Origin: Selenomonadales bacterium
Lineage (GTDB): Bacteria > Bacillota > Clostridia > Christensenellales > QALW01
NCBI GenBank assembly: GCA_003150515.1
Contig: QALW01000003.1
Span: forward strand, 11,198-75,197
DNA: 64,000 nt
Direction of reading: 5' to 3'
Below are positions 1 to 8,871 of the stretch, one piece after another. A model generated the notes under the pieces. That model was given only the letters and a program-made list of their open reading frames with translations, was not told the origin of the DNA and did no database searches. A program made the translations under genes and the position numbers. Numbering within the stretch: the first letter of the stretch is position 1; every line of letters starts with the position of its first letter.

Positions 1-1538
1 CGGATATTTCGGGCGCTCGCCTCACCCAGCAGGAATATTTCGAGCGCCTGCGTTCGGAGCCCGCGCGCTGGGGCAAGCCCGCGGCCGCGCTTTTAGGCTC
101 CATTAAGGCCCAGATGGATTTCAAGGCGCCCTCTATAGGGGGCAAGGATTCCATGTCCGGCTCGTTTATGGAGCTGGACGTGCCTCCCACTTTAGTGAAT
201 TTCGCCATTGTTACGGCGAACACGGCCGATATATCCTCTCCCGAATTTAAGGAGGAGGGCAATTATATAGGATTATTAAGCCCGGAGAGGGACGCTTATT
301 TCATGCCTGACGCCGACGCTCTCAAGGCGCGCTATACGGCCCTGGCCGCTCTTTTGCGTTCAGGAGAAATTGCCGGCGCTATGCCGGTGAGCCGGGGCGG
401 CGCTGCGGCTGCGGCCGTAAAAATGTGCCTGGGCAATAATATAGGCGTGGCTCTTATCGGCCTCAGCCCTGAAGAATTTTTTGCGGACAATCCGGGTGCC
501 GTGGTGTTTGAAACGCGTTCGCCCCAAACGGCTGAAAAGCTGGGTGCTGTGATTATAGGCCGTACTGGCGGCAGAATAATCAGTCTGAACGGAGAACAGC
601 TCACTCTTCAGGAGGCGGCTCAGGCCGGGCTCTCAGTTTTGGATCGCATCTATCCCGTTTACGGCCCGGACAGCCCGGCTCAGGCCATGGATATGCCCCG
701 CCGGGAATATCCCTTATGCGCCGCGGCGCATAAAAATGCGCGTCCCAGAGTGCTCATACCCGTTTTCCCGGGCACCAACTGCGAATATGACAGCGCGCGC
801 GCCTTTGAACGCGCGGGCGGAGCGCCTGAAATCTTCGTATTGCGCAACCGCACGCCCGAGGATATAGCGCAATCCTTAGAGGAGCTTACAAGGTTTATAA
901 ATTCGGCCAATATTCTCTTCCTGCCCGGCGGCTTTTCGGGCGGGGACGAGCCGGACGGCTCGGGTAAATTTATAGCCACAGTGTTGCGCAATCCGCGCGT
1001 CAGCGACGCCGTAAATGAGCTGCTTTACAGCCGGGACGGGCTTGCTTTGGGCATATGCAACGGCTTCCAGGCGCTGGTTAAGACCGGCTTGCTGCCCGGC
1101 GGCAGAATAGCGCCCTTGGAAAGCAATTCGCCCACCCTGACCTTTAACACGCTGGGACGGCATATTTCGGCCGTAGCGCATATACGGGTGGCGGGGAATA
1201 ATTCCCCCTGGCTGTCCTTATGCCGGCCGGGTGAAATTTACGCCGTGCCCGTATCCCACGGAGAGGGACGCTTCTGGGCGGACGCGGACAGCCTGGAAAA
1301 ATTGGCCGCCAACGGCCAGATTGCCACTCAATACTGCTCTCCCGACGGGAAAGTGGACGGTTCGGGGCGCAGCAACCTTAACGGCTCCGTGCTTGCCATA
1401 GAGGGCATAATTTCTCCCGACGGCCGCGTTATGGGCAAAATGGGGCATACTGAGCGCGCGGGACGTCATATAATGAAAAACGTGCCGGGCAATTATGATA
1501 TGAAGCTGTTTGAGGCGGGCTGCAATTATTTTAAATAA
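1..1538 (+). CDS. purL: Phosphoribosylformylglycinamidine synthase, C-terminal part (partial)
   Basis: This enzyme converts FGAR to FGAM with glutamine in de novo purine synthesis. The reading frame is already open at base 3, so the gene starts upstream of the window and only about 512 residues are seen. The first part is the end of the second synthetase half, with GGKDSMSG. It is followed by a class I glutamine amidotransferase domain with LFLPGGFSGGD, the nucleophile region GICNGFQ, and the His/Glu region SHGEGRF. The fusion of synthetase and amidotransferase is the long PurL type rather than separate PurL/PurQ. The gene ends in TAA, followed by a perfect hairpin. Identification is firm; the N-terminal part cannot be judged. 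Confidence 0.95.
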   Translation, partial: DISGARLTQQEYFERLRSEPARWGKPAAALLGSIKAQMDFKAPSIGGKDSMSGSFMELDVPPTLVNFAIVTANTADISSPEFKEEGNYIGLLSPERDAYFMPDADALKARYTALAALLRSGEIAGAMPVSRGGAAAAAVKMCLGNNIGVALIGLSPEEFFADNPGAVVFETRSPQTAEKLGAVIIGRTGGRIISLNGEQLTLQEAAQAGLSVLDRIYPVYGPDSPAQAMDMPRREYPLCAAAHKNARPRVLIPVFPGTNCEYDSARAFERAGGAPEIFVLRNRTPEDIAQSLEELTRFINSANILFLPGGFSGGDEPDGSGKFIATVLRNPRVSDAVNELLYSRDGLALGICNGFQALVKTGLLPGGRIAPLESNSPTLTFNTLGRHISAVAHIRVAGNNSPWLSLCRPGEIYAVPVSHGEGRFWADADSLEKLAANGQIATQYCSPDGKVDGSGRSNLNGSVLAIEGIISPDGRVMGKMGHTERAGRHIMKNVPGNYDMKLFEAGCNYFK

Positions 1539-1555
1539 GCGGTTTCCGCATTTCA

Positions 1556-1596
1556 GCGGGAAGAATTCAAGGCCCTGGGCCTTGAATTCTTCCCGC
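1556..1596. terminator. Perfect hairpin after purL
   Basis: A 19-bp perfect stem (GCGGGAAGAATTC...) with a 3-nt loop starts 18 nt after the purL stop. There is no clean T-run, so it is a likely 3'-end structure rather than a textbook intrinsic terminator. Confidence 0.6.
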
Positions 1597-1690
1597 CGGG
1601 CGCTCTCTTTAAAAAGCGGCTCCCCGGCCGTGAATTATAAAAAAGCGCCCATTATTACGCCTCAAAAAGGCAAAAGCTTTGCTATTCCAC

Positions 1691-1719
1691 TTGCATAAAC
1701 AGGCGCGCAAGTGTATAAT
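1691..1719 (+). promoter_or_regulatory. Sigma-70-type promoter for serC
   Basis: TTGCAT and TATAAT are separated by exactly 17 nt, about 50 nt upstream of the serC start. Confidence 0.7.
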
Positions 1720-1767
1720 ATTCATGTTATTATTTTAACAAATTAATATATTGGAGGAATGCAAACC

Positions 1768-2844
1768 ATGAGAGTATATAATTTCAGCGCCGGCCCTTCC
1801 ATGCTGCCTGAAGAAGTGCTCAAACAGGCCGCTGAGGAGATGCTGGATTATAACGGCACAGGCATGAGCGTTATGGAGATGAGCCATAGGGCGAAATGCT
1901 ATGATGAAATTATCAAAGAGGCTGAAGCGCTTCTGCGCGAGCTTATGGAAGTGCCCGGCAATTACAAAATCCTGTTTGTTCAGGGAGGCGCGAGCACTCA
2001 ATTCGCCGCCGTTCCCCTGAATCTTTCGGTCAGCGGCAAGGCTGATTACATACTCACGGGCAATTTTGCCAAACAGGCATATAAAGAGGGCGCCCGCCTG
2101 ACCGAGGCCAGGGTGATTGCTTCCAGCGAAGAGGATAATTTCACCTACATCCCCCAGATAACGCCTGAAATGATCAATCAGGATTCTGATTATCTGCATA
2201 TCACCACTAACAACACCATTTTCGGAACTAAATATACTTCTATTCCCGACGCCCGAAACGTGCCTGTTGTGGCCGATATGTCCTCCAATATCCTCTCCGA
2301 GCGCATGGATATAAGCCGCTTCGGAGTTATATACGCAGGAGCGCAGAAGAATATCGGGCCGGCCGGCCTGACCGTGGTTATAGTCCGGGAAGATCTGCTG
2401 GAACGCTTCAATGAGAAATGCCCCACTATGCTCAAATGGAAGACTCAGGCGGATAAGGACAGTCTTTATAACACTCCTCCTACCTATTCCATATATATGG
2501 CCATGCTGGTATTCCGCTGGCTTAAAAAGCTGGGCGGCATAAGCGAGATTGAGAAAATCAACCGCTATAAGGCAGGGCTGCTCTATGATTATTTGGATTC
2601 CTCCGATTTCTACCGCACTTCAGTTAAAAAAGAATTCCGCTCCATAATGAACGTGCCCTTTGTCACTCCCAGCAAGGAGCTGGATGACGCTTTTGTCAAG
2701 GAGGCGGCCAAGAACGGTCTGCTCACTCTTAAGGGGCACCGTTTGGTAGGGGGAATGCGCGCTTCTATTTATAATGCCATGCCCGTGGAGGGAATCAAGA
2801 AGCTCATAGAATTTATGAAGGAATTTGAGAGAGCGAACGGATAA
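1768..2844 (+). CDS. serC: Phosphoserine aminotransferase
   Basis: SerC is a PLP enzyme that converts 3-phosphohydroxypyruvate and glutamate to phosphoserine, the second step of serine synthesis. The 358-residue protein begins MRVYNFSAGPSMLP, the canonical SerC N-terminus, and carries the PLP-lysine region YAGAQKNIGPAG. An in-frame ATG nine bases upstream lies only one base from GGAGG, so the ATG ten bases after GGAGG is preferred. The neighbour serA encodes the preceding pathway step, and the gap between them holds a hairpin. Identity is confident. Confidence 0.96.
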   Translation: MRVYNFSAGPSMLPEEVLKQAAEEMLDYNGTGMSVMEMSHRAKCYDEIIKEAEALLRELMEVPGNYKILFVQGGASTQFAAVPLNLSVSGKADYILTGNFAKQAYKEGARLTEARVIASSEEDNFTYIPQITPEMINQDSDYLHITTNNTIFGTKYTSIPDARNVPVVADMSSNILSERMDISRFGVIYAGAQKNIGPAGLTVVIVREDLLERFNEKCPTMLKWKTQADKDSLYNTPPTYSIYMAMLVFRWLKKLGGISEIEKINRYKAGLLYDYLDSSDFYRTSVKKEFRSIMNVPFVTPSKELDDAFVKEAAKNGLLTLKGHRLVGGMRASIYNAMPVEGIKKLIEFMKEFERANG

Positions 2845-2884
2845 AACCTCCGCCTTAATAAGGCTTAACGGCCCCAGGCTCATC

Positions 2885-2959
2885 GCGCCCTTCAGCGTAA
2901 TATAAAAAAAGGGCGCAAGCCGCTTTCAGCGGGCGGTTTGGCAGGCCGCTGAAAGCGGC
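2885..2959. repeat. Two hairpins between serC and serA
   Basis: GCGCCC...GGGCGC encloses an AT-rich loop. It is followed by a perfect 14-bp stem (GCCGCTTTCAGCGG) with a 13-nt loop. They may attenuate serC transcription before serA. Confidence 0.55.
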
Positions 2960-3016
2960 CGTTCAGCGCATAAGGCGGAATTTTCAGATATTTTATAGAA
3001 AGGTGAATAATAAAAT

Positions 3017-4177
3017 ATGAAAGAGATTCTTAAGCTTAACGCTATTGCCGACGTGGTAAAGGAACATCTTCCGGAGGACGAATTTACTGTTAAAAGCGAA
3101 TGCGCGCAGCCTGAGGGGATATTAGTGCGCTCGGCGGATATGCATAATTATGAGCTTCCTGAAAGCGTGCTGGCGGTAGCCAGGGCGGGAGCGGGAGTAA
3201 ATAATATTCCCTGCGACCAGTACGCGCAGAAAGGCGTAGTAGTATTCAATACTCCCGGCGCCAACGCCAACGCCGTTAAAGAGCTGGTGCTGGGCTCTCT
3301 TATATTGGCTTCCCGCAATTTAGTGGACGCCGTCAACTGGGCTCAGGGCTTAAAAGGGCAGGAAAACGTTGAAAAGCTGGTAGAATCAGGCAAGAAGGCG
3401 TTCGTAGGCCCTGAAATCCGGGGGAAAAAGCTGGGCGTGCTGGGCCTGGGGGCTATAGGCGCATTAGTAGCCAATGACGCGGTAAAGCTGGGTATGGAAG
3501 TTATGGGGCATGATCCTTTCATATCGGTAGACCTGGCGTGGAAGCTGTCCCGCGCGGTTAAAAACGCTCCCTCCAAAGAGCAGATTTTTGAGCAGTGCGA
3601 TTATATTACCATGCACATGCCTTTGAACGATGGCACGCGGGAGATGATTATCCGGGAGAGCCTGGCTATGATGAAGCCGGGCGCGGTTATCCTTAATTTC
3701 TCCAGAGGAGGCCTTGTCAATAACGCGGATATAATTCAGGCGCTTAATTCGGGAAAGCTGCGGGCTTACGTTACCGATTTCCCATGCGAGGAGCTTCTGG
3801 GAGTTAAAGGGGTTATTACCATTCCTCATCTTGGCGCTTCCACTCCTGAATCGGAGGACAACTGCGCCGCCATGGCTGCTAAAGAGCTCTATGAATACAT
3901 AAAATACGGAAATATTATCAACAGCGTGAACTATCCTAATTGTATTCTTCAATATACCGGGCGCACCCGTTTGGCTATAGCGCATCGCAATCAGGCCAAT
4001 ATGGTAGGGCAGATTACGGCGGTGATTGCCGCGGATAATATCAATATATCGGATATGCTCAATAAATCCCGCAAGGATTTAGCTTATACGGTTATTGATA
4101 CGGACAGCGAAATTAATCAGAGCGCGATTGACGATATAAAGGGCATTGAGGGAGTAATTAAAGTAAGAGTAATTTAA
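3017..4177 (+). CDS. serA: D-3-phosphoglycerate dehydrogenase
   Basis: SerA oxidises 3-phosphoglycerate to 3-phosphohydroxypyruvate with NAD, the first committed step of serine synthesis. The 386-residue protein is a short-type enzyme. It has an N-terminal substrate domain, a Rossmann motif GLGAIG near residue 140, the catalytic Arg in FSRGGLVN, a Glu in PCEE, and the catalytic His in PHLGAST. A C-terminal ACT domain starts near residue 320 (NMVGQITAVIAADNINI), which suggests feedback control by serine as in other SerA proteins. A ribosome binding site AAAGGTGA lies upstream. It pairs functionally with serC. The downstream 500 bases hold only inverted repeats. Confidence 0.95.
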   Translation: MKEILKLNAIADVVKEHLPEDEFTVKSECAQPEGILVRSADMHNYELPESVLAVARAGAGVNNIPCDQYAQKGVVVFNTPGANANAVKELVLGSLILASRNLVDAVNWAQGLKGQENVEKLVESGKKAFVGPEIRGKKLGVLGLGAIGALVANDAVKLGMEVMGHDPFISVDLAWKLSRAVKNAPSKEQIFEQCDYITMHMPLNDGTREMIIRESLAMMKPGAVILNFSRGGLVNNADIIQALNSGKLRAYVTDFPCEELLGVKGVITIPHLGASTPESEDNCAAMAAKELYEYIKYGNIINSVNYPNCILQYTGRTRLAIAHRNQANMVGQITAVIAADNINISDMLNKSRKDLAYTVIDTDSEINQSAIDDIKGIEGVIKVRVI

Positions 4178-4248
4178 AACGGGGTTTAAAGCCTTGTTTA
4201 TTTTTCCAACAACGTTTCTTTTATGCAATAGTTTATAGTAAAGGGAAG

Positions 4249-4378
4249 CGGGAAGGAAAAAAGGGGCCATTAGCGCGGCGTTTGCGGCCGCAGGCCGCAG
4301 GCCGAGCCTTTTAAGGCTCGGCCCGGCTGGGCTTTGCCCGGCCAAACGCCGCGCTAATGGCCCCTTTTTTCCTTCCCG
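4249..4378. repeat. Three-armed inverted-repeat element, 35-bp perfect outer stem
   Basis: The outer arms (4249-4283 and 4344-4378) pair perfectly over 35 bp. The inner 60 nt are filled by three hairpins, GCGGCC-GCA-GGCCGC, GGCCGAGCC...GGCTCGGCC and GGCTGGGC...GCCCGGCC. The closing base pairs are GCGTTT/AAACGC, typical of the family. It lies between the convergent serA and solute-binding protein genes. Confidence 0.85.
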
Positions 4379-4392
4379 TTTATTTATTTTCA

Positions 4393-4557
4393 CTGCGCCC
4401 GTAAACGGGCGCAGCCCCCGGCGTGCCCCGCGGGGCGCGCCGGGGCGAGAGGGACGGCAAGGCAAAAGCGTACGCTTTTGCCTTGCCGTCCCTCTCTAAA
4501 ACCCTCCCCCTCCCGCTTTGCCTCCGGTTTTACCGGAGGCAAAGCGGGAGGGGGAGG
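4393..4557. repeat. Chain of hairpins including a 50-nt loopless palindrome
   Basis: In order: a CTGCGCCC hairpin, a CCCCGGCG/CGCCGGGG stem, a 50-nt perfect palindrome with no loop (4447-4496, centre AAGCGTACGCTT), and a 26-bp stem with a 3-nt loop (4503-4557). There is no coding capacity beyond shadow frames. Confidence 0.85.
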
Positions 4558-4558
4558 C

Positions 4559-4685
4559 GGGGGCGCCGCCGAATTTCGGCAAAGCCGAAATCGCGCGGCA
4601 CATTAAGGGGGGGAAAAGCGTACGCTTTCCCCCCCCTTAATGTGCCGCGCCGGCCCGGCCTTCGGCCGGGCTCGGCGGCGCCCCC
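4559..4685. repeat. Three-armed inverted-repeat element
   Basis: An outer 14-bp stem GGGGGCGCCGCCGA/TCGGCGGCGCCCCC encloses three arms: ATTTCGGC..GCCGAAAT, a 28-bp arm with one mismatch, and CCGGCCCGGCC-type. It has the same architecture as the element at 4249 but mostly different arm sequences. Confidence 0.8.
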
Positions 4686-4716
4686 TTTTATTTTTTATTT
4701 GAACCTAGTTTCTTTA

Positions 4717-6240
4717 TTATTCAGCCGAGGCCAATGCATCCTTAAGCGCTTGGTCTACGCCGCTCTTTACCGACGCATAGAATACCGCCGGCGTCTTGGC
4801 TCCGCTGACAAACTCTTCTTTATAATTGCAAAGCAGCGCGTCAATTTTAGACGCGGTTCCATCAGACATCATTATGGAAACCGAGCTGTATATAACGTAG
4901 GCCAAGGAGTTATCCACAGTTTTGTCTGCAATATTGTTCATTGTGTATAACGAGCCCTCGTCGGGAATATACTGCATCAATTCAGCCTCAACCGAAGCCT
5001 GATTTCTTTCATCCTCAGCGCTGTAAAGCGGCGCGCAGTATAAGCTGAGCAACTGCACAGCTCCGGCGGGATTGCTTATTTGGCTCATAGCCGCATAAGG
5101 CGTAAACCAGTTGACGTCCGAGGTATATTCATCCTCAACCTCCTGCTTGGGCGGGAATAAAATGCCGTATTCAGGATGTCTCTTGGAGGAAGCGATATTT
5201 ATAACTCTGTTAAAGTATGTGCAAATCATGCCTACATTTCCCGAGAGGAAAATTTCAACATCGCCCGAGGCATGACGGTAATCGACGGCGCCCGCTTGTC
5301 CCAGCTTGATAAAGAAATCCCATGCCTCCAGCGCTTCAGGCGTGTTGGGCGTGAAAGTCACTTCGGTTGCTCCATCCTTGGTTTCCGAAGTAACCGCTCT
5401 GGCGCCTGCGCTGGAAAAGAGCGAATGGATAAGCGAGAATGAATCCCCTACATTTACGCCAATCGTGCCCGTGTCAGGATTAGTGCAGCTTATGGCCACT
5501 TCATAGAATTTATCCCAGGTCCATTCGCCTGATTGGTTCATCTCATATAATTTGTCAGCCGGATAGCCCGCGCTTTCCAAAAGGCTTTTATTGAATATGC
5601 ATACCTGATTGAGAGCCACATGCTCAATGCCTATTACATTGGGTACCGCAAAATATTGGTGACCGTTGAAATAACCGCTCTGCTGAAGCTCAGTTCTCCA
5701 CCAGCTTGGATCTGAAAAATCGGCGTAATCTGAATATTCATCCAGCTGAAGAAGCAGCCTGCCGCCGGTAGATGAAAAATTGTATATGTTCAGCATGGCG
5801 AAAGGCCCGCCGCCGTGCAGAATGTCCGTTATAGGCGTTCCCGCTAAGGAAGCCTCCATAACTTTGGCCGCCCAATCCTGCGCGTCGTTTATTATGTATT
5901 TTATAGTAATTCCATACTGCTCTTCCAGTTCAGCCCGTTTCTTGGGCAGATTCTCCTGGACTACCGTGGGCTCAAAGGAATATGGATCATTTTCATCCTT
6001 TACGGCCCAGCAGAAATAACGGTATGTCTCTCCTGCCTTGATTGCATTCTGAAGGTTATCTCCCCGCGGCGGAAGCAGGCTGCCGCTGTTCGTTCCGCCC
6101 GTGGCCGAAGCTTCCGCCGAGCCCGTAGGCGCCGGCGTAGCGCTGGCAGTGGCTTTTCCGTCTCCGCCCCCGCAGGCAGTTAATAGCATAACGCATAATA
6201 ATACGCATACCGCTATAATAAGGTGCTTGTTTTTTTTCAT
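4717..6240 (-). CDS. Extracellular solute-binding lipoprotein (ABC family 1)
   Basis: This 507-residue protein has a lipoprotein signal peptide with lipobox LLTAC at about residues 19-23. A Gly/Ala/Thr/Ser-rich linker follows, then a family 1 solute-binding fold (for example DWAAKVMEASLAGTPITDILHGG and EALEAWDFFIKLGQAG). Proteins of this family deliver sugars or oligosaccharides to ABC permeases. No permease or ATPase genes are adjacent, so it is an orphan binding protein here and its ligand cannot be named. Its 3' end faces serA across the inverted-repeat cluster; upstream lies the foreign element. The family call is confident and the substrate unknown. Confidence 0.85.
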   Translation of the reverse strand: MKKNKHLIIAVCVLLCVMLLTACGGGDGKATASATPAPTGSAEASATGGTNSGSLLPPRGDNLQNAIKAGETYRYFCWAVKDENDPYSFEPTVVQENLPKKRAELEEQYGITIKYIINDAQDWAAKVMEASLAGTPITDILHGGGPFAMLNIYNFSSTGGRLLLQLDEYSDYADFSDPSWWRTELQQSGYFNGHQYFAVPNVIGIEHVALNQVCIFNKSLLESAGYPADKLYEMNQSGEWTWDKFYEVAISCTNPDTGTIGVNVGDSFSLIHSLFSSAGARAVTSETKDGATEVTFTPNTPEALEAWDFFIKLGQAGAVDYRHASGDVEIFLSGNVGMICTYFNRVINIASSKRHPEYGILFPPKQEVEDEYTSDVNWFTPYAAMSQISNPAGAVQLLSLYCAPLYSAEDERNQASVEAELMQYIPDEGSLYTMNNIADKTVDNSLAYVIYSSVSIMMSDGTASKIDALLCNYKEEFVSGAKTPAVFYASVKSGVDQALKDALASAE

Positions 6241-6626
6241 TTCTACTCCGTTTCTCCGCCGGCTTATGAAATTTGCCTGAACGTCTCCCGGCGGCCTGAC
6301 GCTCGGCAGCGTGTAAAAAGTAAAAGCCTTTTTGCGCTGTGTTTCATTAATTATTATAACATCCCCATATATCTATACGAAGACATGATTATTACTCAAA
6401 TTAGCACGATAGTAACCTTTCAGCCTATTTGGCAACACTCTCCGGCCGAGCCCAAGCCGGCAGCGCGGGCGCAGCCCGGTTTCAAACGCCGTTCAGACCT
6501 ATAAAATTTTTCCCATCCCTGAAAAAGCGCCGGCCCGGGCCTGTTAAAATTTGCTTGATTCCCGAAAATCAGCGCCGTTACGATTAATTTGAGTGCAAAA
6601 AAGCTCCGCAGCTTTGGCGGGGCTTC
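6241..6626. other. Intergenic region left of the mobile element
   Basis: This is the upstream region of the solute-binding protein gene. A TTATAAT-like -10 on the minus strand is visible near 6350-6360 but there is no clear -35. No gene or inverted-repeat element is seen up to the proposed element end. Confidence 0.5.
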
Positions 6627-6690
6627 GTAAAACAGTTATTTTGAAAAAAGCCGAAAACTGCATAGTTTTCAAGGGGCGGCGTGACGAAAG

Positions 6691-8433
6691 TCACGCCGTT
6701 TCCTTTTTTGCAAGTTCGTCCAAAGGGATAAAGCCGATGCCGTCATATTCGATGTGGATGTTCTGTCTGCGCTTGCCGCTGGACTTGTCGGGTGCTTCCA
6801 CATAGATTGCCTTTATCAGCTCTCGCAGCATACACGGGTCGATTTCTTCGATGTCCACGTATTTGTCTGCCGTTCGGATGAACCTCTCAATATTTTCGTT
6901 CTGTCTTTCCTGTACTTCAATTTCCTGCTTAAGTGTAATAACCTCTGCTTCAAGCTGTTTCTGTTCCGCTTCATAGTTTTGGCTCATCAGCTCAAATCTC
7001 TCATCATTCAGCTTGCCCTTGGCGTTGTCCTCATAAATCTTGATGAACAACCTTTTCAGTTCCATAATTCGGCGCTCATTGCGTTCAAGCTGCTTTCGGC
7101 TGCTTTGAAGCTTTTCTGCCGACTCCAACTGGAGCTGATTCTCCATTACCGAAATGAAATGCTGACGGTATCTGAGAATATATCCCATCACCAACTGAAT
7201 GTGCCTCAGCACCATATGCTCCAAAACCGACTCGCGGATGAAGTGCGTGCCACACTTGTCCTTGTGCTTCCAATGAAGCGAACAATCGAAGAATGCCCCT
7301 TCACGTTTGCCGTTGTTAGTGGCACCGTAATACAGCTTCTCACAGCAATCAGCACAGTACATCAAACCGGAAAAGGTGCTTGTACATCCCGACTTGGTTT
7401 TGCGCTGTCGCTGTCCTCTGATGATCTGAACCTTATCGAAAATATCTTTCTCGATAATTGCTTCGTGTGCATCCTCAAACACCGCTTGCTTTTCAAGGGG
7501 ATTATCTCGCTGCTTCTTGTCCCAGATGGAATTGGTATAGGTCTTGAAGTTGACTGTACAGCCTGTGTACTCCCTGCGTTCCAAGATATGAACAACGGTG
7601 CTGGCGTTCCATCCGTAAGGGTTTTCGGGTGCGGTATTCGGACTCTTGATACCCACGCTGTCTTTATAGGCTGTCGGTGTCAGCACGCCATCAGCTTTGA
7701 GCTGATTGGCGATTTGCTACGGTCCTCGTCCGATCATACACATATCAAAGATTCGTTTAACGACGGATGCCGCTTCGGGGTCTATCAGCCAAGTCTGCGG
7801 ATTCTCTTTGTCCTTTACATAGCCATACGGAACATTGGTGGTCAGCGGTACGCCACGCTCACCCTTTGCCTTTTGCACGGCTCGGATTTTGCGACTGGTG
7901 TCTTTGGCGAAAAACTCGTTGAACCAGTTTTTGATACCCGCCATATCGCACTCGGTGCTGTTCATATCAATGGAATCGAAGTGGTCATTGATGGCGATAT
8001 ATCGAACATTACTTTTCGGAAATACGATGTTGATATACAAACTGGTCATCGCAGAGTTTCGTCCCAGTCTTGAAAGGTCTTTGGTGATGATGGTGCCGAC
8101 ACGACCCATCTTGACCTCCGCAAGCATTCGCTGAAAATCTGGTCTGTTGTCAAAGTCAACACCGCTGTAACCGTCATCCACAAAAAACGTGGGATTCGGG
8201 AAATGATTCTGTTTTGCATATTAAAGCAGGATCATTTTTTGCGTCTGTATCGAATTCGACTCGTCAGTTTTTTCGCCGTTTTTGTTTTCCTTCATATCCT
8301 CCACGGACAAGCGGCAGTAGAGGGCGGTAATTTTATCTGTTGCTCCTAACAATTCTGTTTCCTCCTTACTCGGAGCAACTGTCAGTACAGGATTGGCTGT
8401 CTCTATTATATCTAAATTCCGAATATCTGCCAT
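6691..8433 (-). pseudogene. Large serine recombinase, broken by two in-frame stops
   Basis: Large serine recombinases excise and integrate elements through a Ser-linked DNA intermediate. Three segments are collinear in one frame. The first holds the catalytic region ITALYCRLS (Ser in Y.R.S) and ends at TAA 8221-8223. The second holds DDGYSGVDFDNRP and TKDLSRLGRNSA and ends at TAG 7717-7719. The third holds the recombinase domain, zinc-ribbon cysteines (MYCADCCEKL) and a C-terminal coiled coil rich in Glu/Arg. The text after the first stop (YAKQNHFPNPTFFVDDGYSG) continues the family pattern without a shift. Unless both stops are read through, no full protein is made. Confidence 0.85.
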
Positions 8434-8779
8434 TGATGTCCCCCTAACTCGTTTGTAAATTTTCTCAATGAGATGCGTTCAAGCTTTTTGATAAAGCTGA
8501 CCTCGCCCTCATAACTGCCGGTGACGGTGTAGATCGTTCCGCTGATTTTCTCGGTAATCGTCAGTTCGGGAATCCAGTACGCTGAGATGTTTTTGGTGTG
8601 GATATTGCCGTTCTCATCAAAGAAAATCTCACGCAGCACCTTGTCCTCTGTCAGAGATTCGTGCTTCAAATACGGGTCGGGTTCGGAGAAGCAAACATCG
8701 CCCTCAGATGCGGATAAGGACTGAGGAATTTTTTTAGCTCCGTTGGTGTCATATCAATAGCTCTCTTTTGTTCGTTCAT
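8412..8779 (-). pseudogene. Small element-encoded protein, probable frameshift
   Basis: A start with AAAGGA at good spacing gives MNEQKRAIDMTPTELKK and then falls out of frame. Adding one A to the seven-A run at 8729-8735 joins it to the downstream frame (SASEGDVCFSEPDPYLKHESL...), giving about 122 residues that end just inside the recombinase start. The C-terminal part SGTIYTVTGSYEG..KKLERI resembles short proteins found next to serine recombinases in such elements (TnpW-like), but I do not recognise the family with certainty. If the upstream start is not real, the downstream 85-residue frame could be a shorter gene. Confidence 0.5.
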
Positions 8780-8871
8780 ATTGAAAATCCTTTCTTCTGT
8801 TTGTTGTCGATAAAGTGCTAACTCGGCACTTTATCGGAAGTGAATCGAATTGAAGGGAATGAAAAGAAACG

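Noticed and set aside
4249..4378. tRNA-like cloverleaf gene
   Set aside because: The three arms and closing stem resemble a cloverleaf, but arm lengths, lack of a CCA end and T-loop, and family variation do not fit any tRNA.
6754..8073. 439-codon open frame on the plus strand
   Set aside because: It is the antisense shadow of the serine recombinase, which has clear family motifs on the minus strand.
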